39,651 nt of DNA from positions 1 through 39,651 of the forward strand of contig CAYUJD010000029.1 in NCBI GenBank assembly GCA_964444975.1, in the 5' to 3' direction. The DNA is from VBAS01 sp964444975. GTDB taxonomy: Bacteria; Bacteroidota; Bacteroidia; Chitinophagales; Chitinophagaceae. Both the position numbers and the translations under genes were made by a program. The notes under the pieces are model-generated. The model worked only from the letters and a program-made list of their open reading frames with translations, made no database searches and had not been told where the DNA came from. Shown here piece by piece: positions 31,192-39,649 of this stretch. Position 1 is the first letter of the stretch, and every line of letters begins with the position of its first letter.

Positions 31192-33006
31192 TCATTGGCA
31201 TTCTGCGTTATGGTTTTGGAATATTCTAAAAACATCAGACAGGTTTAAACCTGGATTTTGAGAAACAAAGCTGTTGTAATAATCACATCTGCTGTTTACA
31301 TTGGGACCAAATGCCTGATACATTTGCCTTATAGTTACTCCCTGTACGGCGTCCCAATATTCAGAGTTATTGTTTGGCGCAACGTTGGTATTATCCATCA
31401 AGTCATGATACAAACCCATAGGTATCCAATCACCACCTCCGAAAAAGAAGAACTGGTTTTCGATTAACTGCGACGACGGGTAGAAATGATCATCCAGAAT
31501 AACCTGATTAGAACCTGATGTGCCATCAATATAAGTTCTATCCCTGGTACATTTACTAAAAGCAGCTGCGGCAGGATACCGCCGTTGCTGATAGTTCATT
31601 CCAATAAATTCCGCCCAACTCTCAGCAAGAGATACATACCCGGCAGTTTGATATGTACCATCCCCATATGGATTACCAGGAACTGCCCTGTTCGGAATTT
31701 CACCAAGGCCGAGGTTTGCCCACCACAGGTTTCCTACCTGCATAAAATGCGAAGCATGGCCTAATTCATGAAATGCTATTTGGGCAAAACGGGCATTATA
31801 TCTTTGTGGCTCTGCAGCCTGAGGAACTCTGAAAGTCATATCAGGTCTTATAGCCCACAATAGCTGGAATAAATTAGGTGCATCAGATGCTAAATTAATC
31901 TCGCCATCAAAAAGACCGTTAAGAGCAGCTTCTATTAATGTACCAGTCAAAGTAATGTGTCCAAGCATCCAGGTAGAAGCTTGACCGAAATCCGGCTGCC
32001 ATAAGAAATCAATAAAATTGCCCGTTTTAGCCCAATGTGCATAGCAAACCATGCCTGAAACGGGTACAGATTGAATATTGTCATCCCGGGTATATTGGTC
32101 ATGAAAATAATATGCATTAAGTATCTGGCTCCAGTACCTTACCTGTGTATGTCCTGTGTAGTTAAAATCTTTTCCATCCTTCATTTGGCAAGGGGTTACC
32201 CAGCCATAAACATGAACCGAACCAACTATAAACTGGGCAATGATAGTTGGTATTTCTATTAATAAAGAAGGGGAATGTGTGTCAAGCGGTTTTACGGTTA
32301 CCCTTGGATTTTTGGCTTTAGTACCCATAATAGTTCCAATACTATACCTCCATGGTATTTCATAATATCCGTTTTCGTCAGTATACGAGTAAATTGGAAT
32401 ACCAAAATATAAGCTCCAGACCATTATTGTTCTGACAGGTTCAAACCTGTTGAAATCATTGTCCCAATATCTTACATAGCCATGCGGTTTTTTAAATAAA
32501 CAAATTCTGAATTTGTCCAACTCCTCTTCAGACAAGCCGGCTTCCCGCATGGCCTGAAACTGTAATGTCGTATCTTCTTCTGCAATTTGCACTAAAGTAT
32601 CGAGGTATTGTGTTTGTGTTTCCGCTCTCGATGAAAGTACAGTTAATATATTTGTATTTGTGATGGTTGTCACACCATAAACATTTCCATCTTTTAACTG
32701 TTCAGCCCTTGATTCGTCCAAAGCAAAATCACTATTGTAAATACTCATGTTTGCGAATGGAATTTCCATGAGCATGACAGTGCTGTCATTTTCTAATGCC
32801 AAAAATTGTTCCTGATTTAATTCCTGAGGATTGAATTTGAAATAAACAAACTCCGGTTCATTTCCTTTACCCGTCATTCGGGAAAGATGCTCTCCATTTT
32901 TCAGCGCAAGTGTTGATTTCGCTTTTTCAACATTCCTCAATGATAAAGGGTTTGTCTTAACCTGAGTCTGAACCTTAGTTTTTTGAACCTGTATGGGGGG
33001 GGGCAT
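31192..33006 (-). CDS. Zincin-type metalloprotease-like protein, N-terminal signal out of frame
   Basis: This is a 604-residue reading frame. A gluzincin-like site is visible: HELGHASHF (His413, Glu414, His417) and, about 45 residues on, LAESWAEFIG, where Glu462 or Glu466 could be the third zinc ligand, as in Peptidase MA-type families. The N-terminal half has no assigned domain; a beta domain near 190-265 (GYYEIPWRYSIG, VTVKPLDTHSP) may be a carboxypeptidase-regulatory-like fold. The frame starts at an ATG formed inside a C9 run and lacks a signal. A perfect lipoprotein signal lies just upstream in another frame (32975-33124). Removing one C fuses the two. The likely intact product is therefore a surface lipoprotein protease of about 643 residues starting at 33124. 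Confidence 0.78.
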   Translation of the reverse strand: MPPPIQVQKTKVQTQVKTNPLSLRNVEKAKSTLALKNGEHLSRMTGKGNEPEFVYFKFNPQELNQEQFLALENDSTVMLMEIPFANMSIYNSDFALDESRAEQLKDGNVYGVTTITNTNILTVLSSRAETQTQYLDTLVQIAEEDTTLQFQAMREAGLSEEELDKFRICLFKKPHGYVRYWDNDFNRFEPVRTIMVWSLYFGIPIYSYTDENGYYEIPWRYSIGTIMGTKAKNPRVTVKPLDTHSPSLLIEIPTIIAQFIVGSVHVYGWVTPCQMKDGKDFNYTGHTQVRYWSQILNAYYFHDQYTRDDNIQSVPVSGMVCYAHWAKTGNFIDFLWQPDFGQASTWMLGHITLTGTLIEAALNGLFDGEINLASDAPNLFQLLWAIRPDMTFRVPQAAEPQRYNARFAQIAFHELGHASHFMQVGNLWWANLGLGEIPNRAVPGNPYGDGTYQTAGYVSLAESWAEFIGMNYQQRRYPAAAAFSKCTRDRTYIDGTSGSNQVILDDHFYPSSQLIENQFFFFGGGDWIPMGLYHDLMDNTNVAPNNNSEYWDAVQGVTIRQMYQAFGPNVNSRCDYYNSFVSQNPGLNLSDVFRIFQNHNAECQ

Positions 33007-33124
33007 TCTTTTGATGGCTCAGTTCTTTTTGACAACTCAGTAAAGCGATTGTCATAGTTAAAACAAGTGTGAGAGTTGAAAATGTTAATTTTCTCGGGGT
33101 CGGAATTGGTTTCATTTGTTTCAT
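32975..33124 (-). pseudogene. Displaced lipoprotein signal peptide of the zincin gene
   Basis: From ATG 33124 the frame reads a lysine-rich start, a hydrophobic core (LTLVLTMTIALLSC) with lipobox Cys31, then QKELSHQKN. It meets the run of nine C at 32995-33003 and stops at 32975-32977 after 49 residues. With eight C it would continue in the frame of the 604-residue protein. Either a real on/off length variant, a fixed frameshift, or a sequencing error in the homopolymer explains it. Confidence 0.75.
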
Positions 33125-33204
33125 AAGGTTAGGTATTTAAATTTTAAACAAGATATATAAACTTTTCAAATCTCCAAACTGTAATGGTTGAAATATAATA
33201 TTAC

Positions 33205-35022
33205 TTACGCCACTGACTTATGCTTTTCCCCCGGGGAATCCTTGCGGACAAACTGCAGCTGGTAAAGCTTCTGGTAAAAGCCTTCCTTTGCAAGCAGCTC
33301 ATCGTGGGTGCCGGTTTCAACTACTTCGCCCTTGTCAAGCACAATTATTTTATTTGCCTTGCGGATGGTGCTCAGCCGGTGAGCAATTACTATCGAAGTG
33401 CGGCCGGCAATCAGTTTATCAATGGCATGCTGAATCAGCATCTCACTTTCCGTATCCACCGATGAGGTGGCTTCATCAAGAATCAGGATGGAAGGATTGT
33501 AAAGCAATGCACGGATAAAAGAAAGCAGCTGCCGCTGGCCGAGCGAAAGCGTGGCGCCACGCTCCATCACATTAAAATCATATCCCCCCGGCAATTGCAT
33601 GATGAAATCATGCATGTCAATCATCGTTGCCGCCTCCATCACCTTTTCCCGCGGAATAGCAGGATTGCGCAACGTGATGTTGTCAATGATAGAGCCGGAA
33701 AAAAGAAAAACATCCTGCAGCACCACGCCGATATTTTTCCGTAAAGTATCAATATCATAATCTTCAATATTGATGTCGTCAATTTTTATGGCGCCCCGCT
33801 GAATGTGATAGAGCCGGTTGAGCAGGTTGATAATGGTGGTTTTGCCGCTGCCCGTGTGGCCTGCTATGGCCACCGTTTCGCCGGGTTGCACGGTAAAGGA
33901 AACATTTTTTAAAACAGGATTGAGCGGCGAATATCCAAACACTACATTTTCAAAATCAATTTTACCATGTATGTGCAGCGGTTTGTACGCATTCATCGGC
34001 GAAGGGGGCAGAAAATCGTCATTGTCCAGCACTTTAAATACCCTTTCGCTGGCCACCATACCCATTTGCAGCACGTTGAATTTATCGGCAATCACCCGCA
34101 GCGGACGAAAAATGAGATTGAGGCAAAGAATAAATGCCATCAGCGTGCCCTGCTGGCTTTGCTGCAGGTTCAGTGCTTCTTTCGATGTCCACCACACAAT
34201 TAACCCGACGGATGCAGCCAGCACAATTTCCACCACGGGGAAAAAAACGGAATAAGCCCAGATGGCGTGGATGTTGGCATTGCGGTGTTCCTTGTTTATC
34301 TTTTTAAATTTTTCAAACTCTCTTTCTTCTGCCGCAAAAGCCTGCACCACCTGCATGCCGGTGATGTGTTCCTGCACAAACGCATTCAGGTTGGCCACGG
34401 CATTCCGTACCCGGTGAAAAGATTTGTTGACACTTTCTTTAAAATAGTAAGTGGCCAGCAGCAGGAAAGGAAATGGAACCAGCGCAATAAGAGTAAGCTG
34501 CCAATCGGCCCAAAACATATAACCAAGTACACATAAAATGGAAAGCAGGTCGGCAATAATCGGTATGAGTCCGTCTGCAAAAACATCATTGATGCGTTCA
34601 ATGTCGTCAACAGTTCTTGTAGTCAGGGTGCCGATGGGTGTTTTGTCAAACTGCGAAAGGTTTAGTGATAAAACTTTTTTATAGACTTTCACCCGCAGAT
34701 CTTTCACCACATTTTGCCCCAGCCAGGCGGTGATGTAGGAAAAATAAAACCGAAGGCCTGTTTCAATAAAAAGAAAAGCAACCTGGATAATGGTAACCAG
34801 CAACACCATTTCCCATATGCGTCCGCTGATGAATTGATCAACCGTCACCTGTATCAGTATCGGCCGCACGGGAGTAAATATGGCAAGAACGACAGCCAGC
34901 AAAACAGACAGGTAAAACCTTCTTTTGTATGGCGCAGCAAAACTTATAACTCTTTTCAGGAGCTCAAAATCAAAAAAGCGGTTTCGGATTCCGTCCGGCA
35001 CGTGCAGAATTTTAATCAACAA
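33205..35022 (-). CDS. MsbA-like ABC exporter (fused permease and ATPase)
   Basis: This 605-aa half-transporter probably acts as a homodimer in the inner membrane. The transmembrane domain (about 30-340) has six helices, including FYLSVLLAVVLAIFTPV and MVLLVTIIQVAFLFIETG. The ATPase domain (about 355-590) has Walker A GHTGSGKT (388-395), the signature LSLGQ (492-496, Leu in place of the usual Gly), Walker B ILILDEATSS and a switch His in IVIAHRLSTI. The family exports lipids, drugs or peptides, and the substrate here is not evident. It stands alone, 154 bp from the large secreted protein gene upstream. Confidence 0.92.
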   Translation of the reverse strand: MLIKILHVPDGIRNRFFDFELLKRVISFAAPYKRRFYLSVLLAVVLAIFTPVRPILIQVTVDQFISGRIWEMVLLVTIIQVAFLFIETGLRFYFSYITAWLGQNVVKDLRVKVYKKVLSLNLSQFDKTPIGTLTTRTVDDIERINDVFADGLIPIIADLLSILCVLGYMFWADWQLTLIALVPFPFLLLATYYFKESVNKSFHRVRNAVANLNAFVQEHITGMQVVQAFAAEEREFEKFKKINKEHRNANIHAIWAYSVFFPVVEIVLAASVGLIVWWTSKEALNLQQSQQGTLMAFILCLNLIFRPLRVIADKFNVLQMGMVASERVFKVLDNDDFLPPSPMNAYKPLHIHGKIDFENVVFGYSPLNPVLKNVSFTVQPGETVAIAGHTGSGKTTIINLLNRLYHIQRGAIKIDDINIEDYDIDTLRKNIGVVLQDVFLFSGSIIDNITLRNPAIPREKVMEAATMIDMHDFIMQLPGGYDFNVMERGATLSLGQRQLLSFIRALLYNPSILILDEATSSVDTESEMLIQHAIDKLIAGRTSIVIAHRLSTIRKANKIIVLDKGEVVETGTHDELLAKEGFYQKLYQLQFVRKDSPGEKHKSVA

Positions 35023-35056
35023 AAATAAAAAGAAGAACAGGAACGGAGTGGAGAAA

Positions 35057-35104
35057 GATGGTTTGATGGTTAGATGGCTTGATGGTTAAATTGCTAAAAG
35101 GTTG
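35057..35104. repeat. 8-bp tandem repeat
   Basis: GATGGTTT, GATGGTTA, GATGGCTT and GATGGTTA are four consecutive 8-bp units (35057-35088). Two decayed units (AATTGCTA, AAAGGTTG) follow. It lies in the spacer upstream of the ABC exporter, ending about 35 bp from its start codon. Confidence 0.7.
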
Positions 35105-35176
35105 AATTGACGGGGCATTATTCGAACCAGGTAAATTTTCGGGTTGTTTACAGGCAAACAATTAAGTAATGAAGCT

Positions 35177-37414
35177 CTATTTCCTTGCCGCCAGATCCTG
35201 CTCCGTCTCTCCCATTGCAATTTTATACGCCTTGATAAAAAGTGCCCCGAGGTTTTTATGCGGGGGGATGTAATCTTCGAATCCTTCCACTTTTACTTTT
35301 TGCTGAAACTCTTTCCAGAAATTTATCCATTCAATATTGCTGCCGTTTCTCACTTTTTCCATCAGCAGCTCGAAGAAGGGGCGGTTGATGGCCGTTTTAC
35401 CGATTTGCTTGGAGGCTATGATGTGAGCATCCGGTGCATTTTTCAGAATGTCGTGAATGAGATGATACCCGCCGCAGCTGCCCATAAATACAATTTTTGC
35501 CTTGGGTTTTATCTGGTCAATGGTGTAAGGAGCATAATAGCTGTGCCCGCGGTGAATGACTACGGCGGGCTGAATTTTTTTTGCCGCAAGAAAAGAATCC
35601 AGCGCTCTTTGCGCCTTTTCATCTTCACCCGTCTCTTCAGGCAGGGGCCGGTTGGCATAAATGGTCACCGGCTTTCCTTTCAGCGAGCTGATGGTAATCC
35701 ATTGTTTTGAAGGGGTGATTTTCCAAAGTGAAGAAGAAAACATTTTCTGAAAACCGCCGAAAATATTCTGCCCGTCTTTATCGCCGTAAAAGAATACCTG
35801 CATGGCCACCATGCCCGTGTCGTTTGCCAGCGAAGAATAACCGACATTATACACTGGCGGTATACCCAGCTCGCGGGTCAGGTCAATATTTCTGGTGGTA
35901 TCGGCCGAAAGAAAAAGTTTTTCCAGCAGGTTATAAATCACCATTCCTTTTTTGTTGTTGCGGCTTACGTTGCGTTCGTAGTTCAGTTTTACATTCACAA
36001 GCATTTCATCGGCCAGCAGGCTGTTGTTTTCGGCAATGCTTGCATAGGAATCGGCCACATCAACCCCGTCTTCAAGCGTGGCGGAACGCTCCAGCCCGCC
36101 TACAAAGGCCCGCATCAGGTCGCTGGCATTTTCTTTATCGGGGAAAGAGGCAAGAAAAGCGCTTAGTGTATTGTAACCTGCCGCCATCTTGATGAATTTG
36201 CGGTAGCGGTCAAACATCACCAGCCGCAGCACCGAGTCGCCGCGGTTGCCCGCTTTGCTCATCATCAGCGGAAAAACGCCTTTTACAAAACTGGAAGTAT
36301 AAATAATTCCGTCGCTCATCACGGCGAGGTAATACAATTCTTCGGCACTCAGCGGCTGAATGATACGAAAGCGGGTGACATCCTCCCGGTCGTGCAGGGC
36401 ATTGATGGTATTTACAAATACATCTCTTGCTTTTTTACCCAGCATAGCCGTAAGCGAAGCATATTCAAATGCCGTGTCTTTATGCATCAGCCGTTCGGTG
36501 TAATCAAGATGTGTTTTTACCAGCAGGCGATAGTACTGCAGCGAATCATTTTTCACGGCATCAATTTCATCCAGTGTCATTTTTCCCTTTACCAGGTTGT
36601 CAAGAAAAGGAAAATAAAGCTGGCCATGCCCTCCGCCTGTAGCCATTTTCGAAATCACCTGCACCAGCGGGTCATTCACTTTTTTTATACGGTTGCCGAG
36701 CACATTATTGGCAGCTGCATAATCATAGAGTTGCTTCGGGTTGCGGCGTCCGGCTGCCGTGATGAGGCTATCGGCAAACGGAAGATCGGGCTGCTGCGGC
36801 AGTGTTCGCAGCAAAGTGGCAAATACCTGGTCAGGATAAAGGGCGCAATATTTTCTTACAAGAATATTTTTTGAAGTTTTAAAACCGGGATTTTTATCAA
36901 AGGCGGTACAGTCGAGCAGCGGCCTTGCCACATCGTAATGCAGCTGCTCAACGAGGTTTTCGATGCTTTCGTTGCGGCGGTCAAGCTCCATGCAGCTTTC
37001 ATAAGCGTCGAGCATGGCCGGCAGGTAAGTAACCACAAAGCGATTGGTTTTCCAGTTGGCATTCAGGTCACGCAGCAGGCGTTCCAGCCCGCGGATATAA
37101 AGAATTTTTGTTTGCGCACCCATGGCCGAATCCTTTTCAATCTTTTTCTGCAGCTCATTCACTTTCCCTATCAGTGCATTGGTCACATGTATATTCACAT
37201 CTTCATTTTGCGAAACGGTAAATATTTTATCATCCTTACCGTCGGCCTGCAAGGCTTTTTTTTGTTCGGCATCCACATAATCATGAAACAGCGCCCGGCT
37301 GAATTCGGGTTTCAGGGTGGGGTCTTTCTGCGAAAAGGAAGTTTGTGCCAGTGAAGGGAATACGGCTGACAGAAAAATTAACAGGAAATAAGTGTATTGT
37401 CGGGTGGCAATCAT
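35177..37414 (-). CDS. Secreted protein with clan CD (caspase-like) His/Cys dyad
   Basis: This 745-aa protein has a signal peptide (about 1-23, FLLIFLSAVFPSLAQ). Residues about 30-570 are largely helical with no assigned domain. The C-terminal ~180 residues contain a hydrophobic strand ending in His (VVIHRGHSYY; His621 and His624) and, after 20-odd residues, another hydrophobic strand ending in GSCGGY (Cys647). That is the strand-His / strand-Cys arrangement of clan CD peptidases (caspase, gingipain, CHAT, C13). There is no T9SS sorting domain, so a periplasmic location is inferred. Peptidase activity and substrate are unproven. A perfect -7 element lies 11 nt upstream, implying an almost leaderless mRNA. 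Confidence 0.8.
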   Translation of the reverse strand: MIATRQYTYFLLIFLSAVFPSLAQTSFSQKDPTLKPEFSRALFHDYVDAEQKKALQADGKDDKIFTVSQNEDVNIHVTNALIGKVNELQKKIEKDSAMGAQTKILYIRGLERLLRDLNANWKTNRFVVTYLPAMLDAYESCMELDRRNESIENLVEQLHYDVARPLLDCTAFDKNPGFKTSKNILVRKYCALYPDQVFATLLRTLPQQPDLPFADSLITAAGRRNPKQLYDYAAANNVLGNRIKKVNDPLVQVISKMATGGGHGQLYFPFLDNLVKGKMTLDEIDAVKNDSLQYYRLLVKTHLDYTERLMHKDTAFEYASLTAMLGKKARDVFVNTINALHDREDVTRFRIIQPLSAEELYYLAVMSDGIIYTSSFVKGVFPLMMSKAGNRGDSVLRLVMFDRYRKFIKMAAGYNTLSAFLASFPDKENASDLMRAFVGGLERSATLEDGVDVADSYASIAENNSLLADEMLVNVKLNYERNVSRNNKKGMVIYNLLEKLFLSADTTRNIDLTRELGIPPVYNVGYSSLANDTGMVAMQVFFYGDKDGQNIFGGFQKMFSSSLWKITPSKQWITISSLKGKPVTIYANRPLPEETGEDEKAQRALDSFLAAKKIQPAVVIHRGHSYYAPYTIDQIKPKAKIVFMGSCGGYHLIHDILKNAPDAHIIASKQIGKTAINRPFFELLMEKVRNGSNIEWINFWKEFQQKVKVEGFEDYIPPHKNLGALFIKAYKIAMGETEQDLAARK

Positions 37415-37424
37415 AAGGATAGTG

Positions 37425-37432
37425 CAAAATTA
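37425..37432 (-). promoter_or_regulatory. -7 element before the clan CD-like gene
   Basis: TAATTTTG on the minus strand matches TAnnTTTG. It would place the transcript start only about 5 nt before the ATG. No clear -33 TTG is seen. Confidence 0.4.
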
Positions 37433-37580
37433 GTTTTTAGTTTTTTGAGTCCCGGATTATTGATAAAGACCAAAACCGGTCCCGGTTAGCGGTTTTTCAG
37501 ATGTTAAAATTATTCAGAAAATATCGAACCGGGCAGGCATTATTAATTTTTCATTAAGTCTGTGTTAGCAGCGGCATGGG

Positions 37581-37613
37581 TTGCGGGGTAAAAAACATTT
37601 TCAATTAGGTTTG
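37581..37613 (+). promoter_or_regulatory. Promoter of the two-component system
   Basis: TTG (37581-37583) and TAGGTTTG (37606-37613) with a 22-nt spacer fit the consensus, giving a leader of about 15 nt before the response-regulator start. Confidence 0.7.
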
Positions 37614-37633
37614 CCGAAATATTAAATTACCAC

Positions 37634-38311
37634 ATGGACATCAGGGCCCGAAAAGTACTGATTGCTGACGATGAACCGGATATTCTTGAGATTCTGAAGT
37701 ATAACCTGGTTCAGGAAGGCTACCAGGTGGCTACGGCCAAAGATGGTGATGATGCTATTGATAAGGCCAAAATGTTTCACCCCGACCTGATAGTGCTCGA
37801 CATTATGATGCCCAAAAAAAACGGTGTGGAAGTGTGTGAGATTCTGAGACAATTGCCTGCTTTTAAAAATACACTCATTTTATTTCTCACAGCGCTTAGT
37901 GATGAAGGCACACAGATCCGCGGCCTGGAAACCGGCGCCGATGATTATATCAGCAAGCCCATCAGCCCGAAAGTTTTTCTGAGCAAAGTGCATTCTCTCT
38001 TTCGCCGGTTGCAAAAGACCGAAGCCAAAGTGATTGCCATTGATGGATTGGTAATTGACCCCGAAAAATTCATCGTTCAATACAAAGGAAAAGATATTGC
38101 GCTTGCAAAAAAAGAATTTGAACTGCTCTACCTGCTGGCTTCCAAACCCGGGCGGGTTTTTGTACGCAACGAAATTCTGAGCCAGGTTTGGGGGGCCAAT
38201 GTCATCGTGGGCGACCGCACCATTGATGTACACATCCGGAAAATAAGGCAGAAACTCGGAGTGGATTGCATCACTACGGTAAAAGGGGTGGGGTACAAAT
38301 TTGAATTGTAA
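37634..38311 (+). CDS. OmpR/PhoB-family response regulator
   Basis: This is a 225-aa cytosolic transcription factor. The receiver domain (about 7-122) has the acidic pair Asp12/Asp13, the phospho-acceptor Asp56 in LIVLDIMMP, Thr86 and Lys108 (SKP). The winged-helix output domain (about 130-225) has the family motifs LAKKEFELLYLLASKPGRVF and VGDRTIDVHIRKIRQKLG and ends GVGYKFEL. The cognate kinase is the next gene, 163 bp downstream on the same strand, with palindromic repeats in the gap. Targets are unknown. The gene order (regulator then kinase) resembles phoB-phoR, but no phosphate genes are nearby. Confidence 0.95.
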   Translation: MDIRARKVLIADDEPDILEILKYNLVQEGYQVATAKDGDDAIDKAKMFHPDLIVLDIMMPKKNGVEVCEILRQLPAFKNTLILFLTALSDEGTQIRGLETGADDYISKPISPKVFLSKVHSLFRRLQKTEAKVIAIDGLVIDPEKFIVQYKGKDIALAKKEFELLYLLASKPGRVFVRNEILSQVWGANVIVGDRTIDVHIRKIRQKLGVDCITTVKGVGYKFEL

Positions 38312-38321
38312 AACTCCCTGT

Positions 38322-38337
38322 CTCCGCCGCGGCGGAG
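38322..38337. repeat. Perfect 16-bp palindrome after the response regulator
   Basis: CTCCGCCGCGGCGGAG lies 10 bp after the response-regulator stop. There is no T tract, so it is not a standard terminator. Similar GC-rich palindromes are common interspersed elements in Bacteroidota intergenic DNA. Confidence 0.6.
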
Positions 38338-38447
38338 GAACTTAGACCGAATAAACTCTATATGTTCGTAATTATATGTATAAAGAGAAGGGTCACTCTT
38401 CCATTCTTATCCCGGATTAAATTAAAAAAAACGAACTTGCTTTCTTA

Positions 38448-38470
38448 AAAGTCCCTTAAGGGATTTAGGG
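38448..38470. repeat. Palindromic element just before the kinase start
   Basis: TCCCTTAAGGGA (38452-38463) is a perfect 12-bp palindrome within AAAGTCCCTTAAGGG followed by ATTTAGGG. It ends only 4 nt before the kinase ATG, so its RNA hairpin could cover the translation start. Confidence 0.6.
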
Positions 38471-38474
38471 TACC

Positions 38475-39524
38475 ATGCTTTCTCCCAAAAACATTTCTCC
38501 CCGCCAGCTTTCATTTTTCACTGCCTTGATTTTATCAGTGCCCATCAGCCTGCTGGTGTTTTTGATTGAAAATGACTGGCGCTGGGGCCTGGCTTCTTTT
38601 ATTGTAATTCTCGGCGGCAGCTACCTGCTTGTCACCTTTATGCTGGAACGTTTTATTTACCGTAAAATAAAACTCATTTACAAACTGATTTACCAGACCA
38701 AGGCCACGAAAAAGGAAGAGATGTATTACAAATACATCCTGCCGCAGAAAAGCATTGATGAAGTGAGGGAAGATGTGGAAAAATGGGCCGAAGAAAACAT
38801 AAAGGAAATGGAACTGCTGAAAAGAAACGAACAGTTTCGCCGGGAGTTTTTGCAGAATCTTTCGCATGAATTTAAAACCCCGGTGTTTGCCATCCAGGGT
38901 TATGTAGAAAGCCTGCTCGATGGCGGCATGCATAATCCTGAAGTCAACAAACGTTTTCTTGAAAACACGGCGAAGAACGTGGAGCGGCTGACCAACCTGG
39001 TAAGCGACCTCGATGAAATTTCAAAACTGGAACGTGGCGAGCTGCTGCTGGCCAAAACAAATTTTGTGGTACAGGAACTGGTGAAGGAAGTTTTCGAAAG
39101 TCTTTTAATAAAAGCCGAAAGCCTGCAGATAAATTTCAGCATTAAGAAAGGCTGCGAAGCGCCGCTGACGGTGTTTGCCGACAAAGAAAAAATCAGGCAG
39201 GTGCTGATCAACCTTGTTGACAACTCCCTCAAATACGGAAAGCAGGGCGGCCATTGCGTGGCCAGCATGTACCGGGTAGATGAAAAAAATATTCTGGTTG
39301 AAATAAGTGATGATGGCATGGGTATTCCTGAAAAACATTTACCCAGAATCTTTGAACGGTTTTACCGCACCGAAGGCGGCCGCAGCCGCGATGTTACCGG
39401 CAGCGGGCTGGGTCTTGCCATCTGCAAACACATCATTGAAGCGCATGACCAGACCATTCATGTGCGCAGCACCGAAGGCGTGGGAACCACGGTGGGATTT
39501 ACGCTGGAGGGAAGGAAGGATTGA
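38475..39524 (+). CDS. Sensor histidine kinase
   Basis: This 349-aa inner-membrane kinase is the partner of the response regulator upstream. There are two membrane helices (about 14-33 and 37-57) with almost no periplasmic loop between them, so it probably senses membrane or internal signals or a protein partner. A HAMP-like or coiled-coil linker (about 60-120) leads to the phospho-acceptor His131 in LSHEFKTPV. The ATPase domain shows the N box (INLVDNSLKYG), G1 (DDGMGI), F box (RIFERFYR) and G2 (GSGLGLAICK). No PAS domain is present, unlike many PhoR proteins. Confidence 0.94.
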   Translation: MLSPKNISPRQLSFFTALILSVPISLLVFLIENDWRWGLASFIVILGGSYLLVTFMLERFIYRKIKLIYKLIYQTKATKKEEMYYKYILPQKSIDEVREDVEKWAEENIKEMELLKRNEQFRREFLQNLSHEFKTPVFAIQGYVESLLDGGMHNPEVNKRFLENTAKNVERLTNLVSDLDEISKLERGELLLAKTNFVVQELVKEVFESLLIKAESLQINFSIKKGCEAPLTVFADKEKIRQVLINLVDNSLKYGKQGGHCVASMYRVDEKNILVEISDDGMGIPEKHLPRIFERFYRTEGGRSRDVTGSGLGLAICKHIIEAHDQTIHVRSTEGVGTTVGFTLEGRKD

Positions 39525-39550
39525 GAATAAGGTTGAGGTTGAGGAAAACT

Positions 39551-39649
39551 TTAATAATACGGCATCCCCCTCTCCAGTGCATCCAAAAAATCAGCTGCCT
39601 CGCCGCTCATTTTTGTACTCAGCAGTTTGCCGTTGAGTAAAAAAGCAAA
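39551..39649 (-). CDS. C-terminal fragment of a gene cut by the window edge
   Basis: A minus-strand frame enters from the right edge and runs 32 codons to a TAA at 39551. It encodes FAFLLNGKLLSTKMSG followed by EAADFLDALERGMPYY. The composition looks coding (amphipathic helix, no rare codon bias). The other two minus-strand frames contain stops. The protein is not recognised. It converges on the kinase gene, 26 bp away. Confidence 0.6.
   Translation of the reverse strand, partial: FAFLLNGKLLSTKMSGEAADFLDALERGMPYY

Noticed and set aside
31191..31235. Earlier in-frame ATG for the 206-aa lipoprotein
   Set aside because: It would hide the lipobox signal and overlap the upstream gene; the ATG at 31190 fits both the signal and the one-base gap.
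35144..35710. 188-codon open frame on the plus strand
   Set aside because: It overlaps the clan CD-like gene on the other strand, including its conserved His/Cys region; it is a shadow frame.
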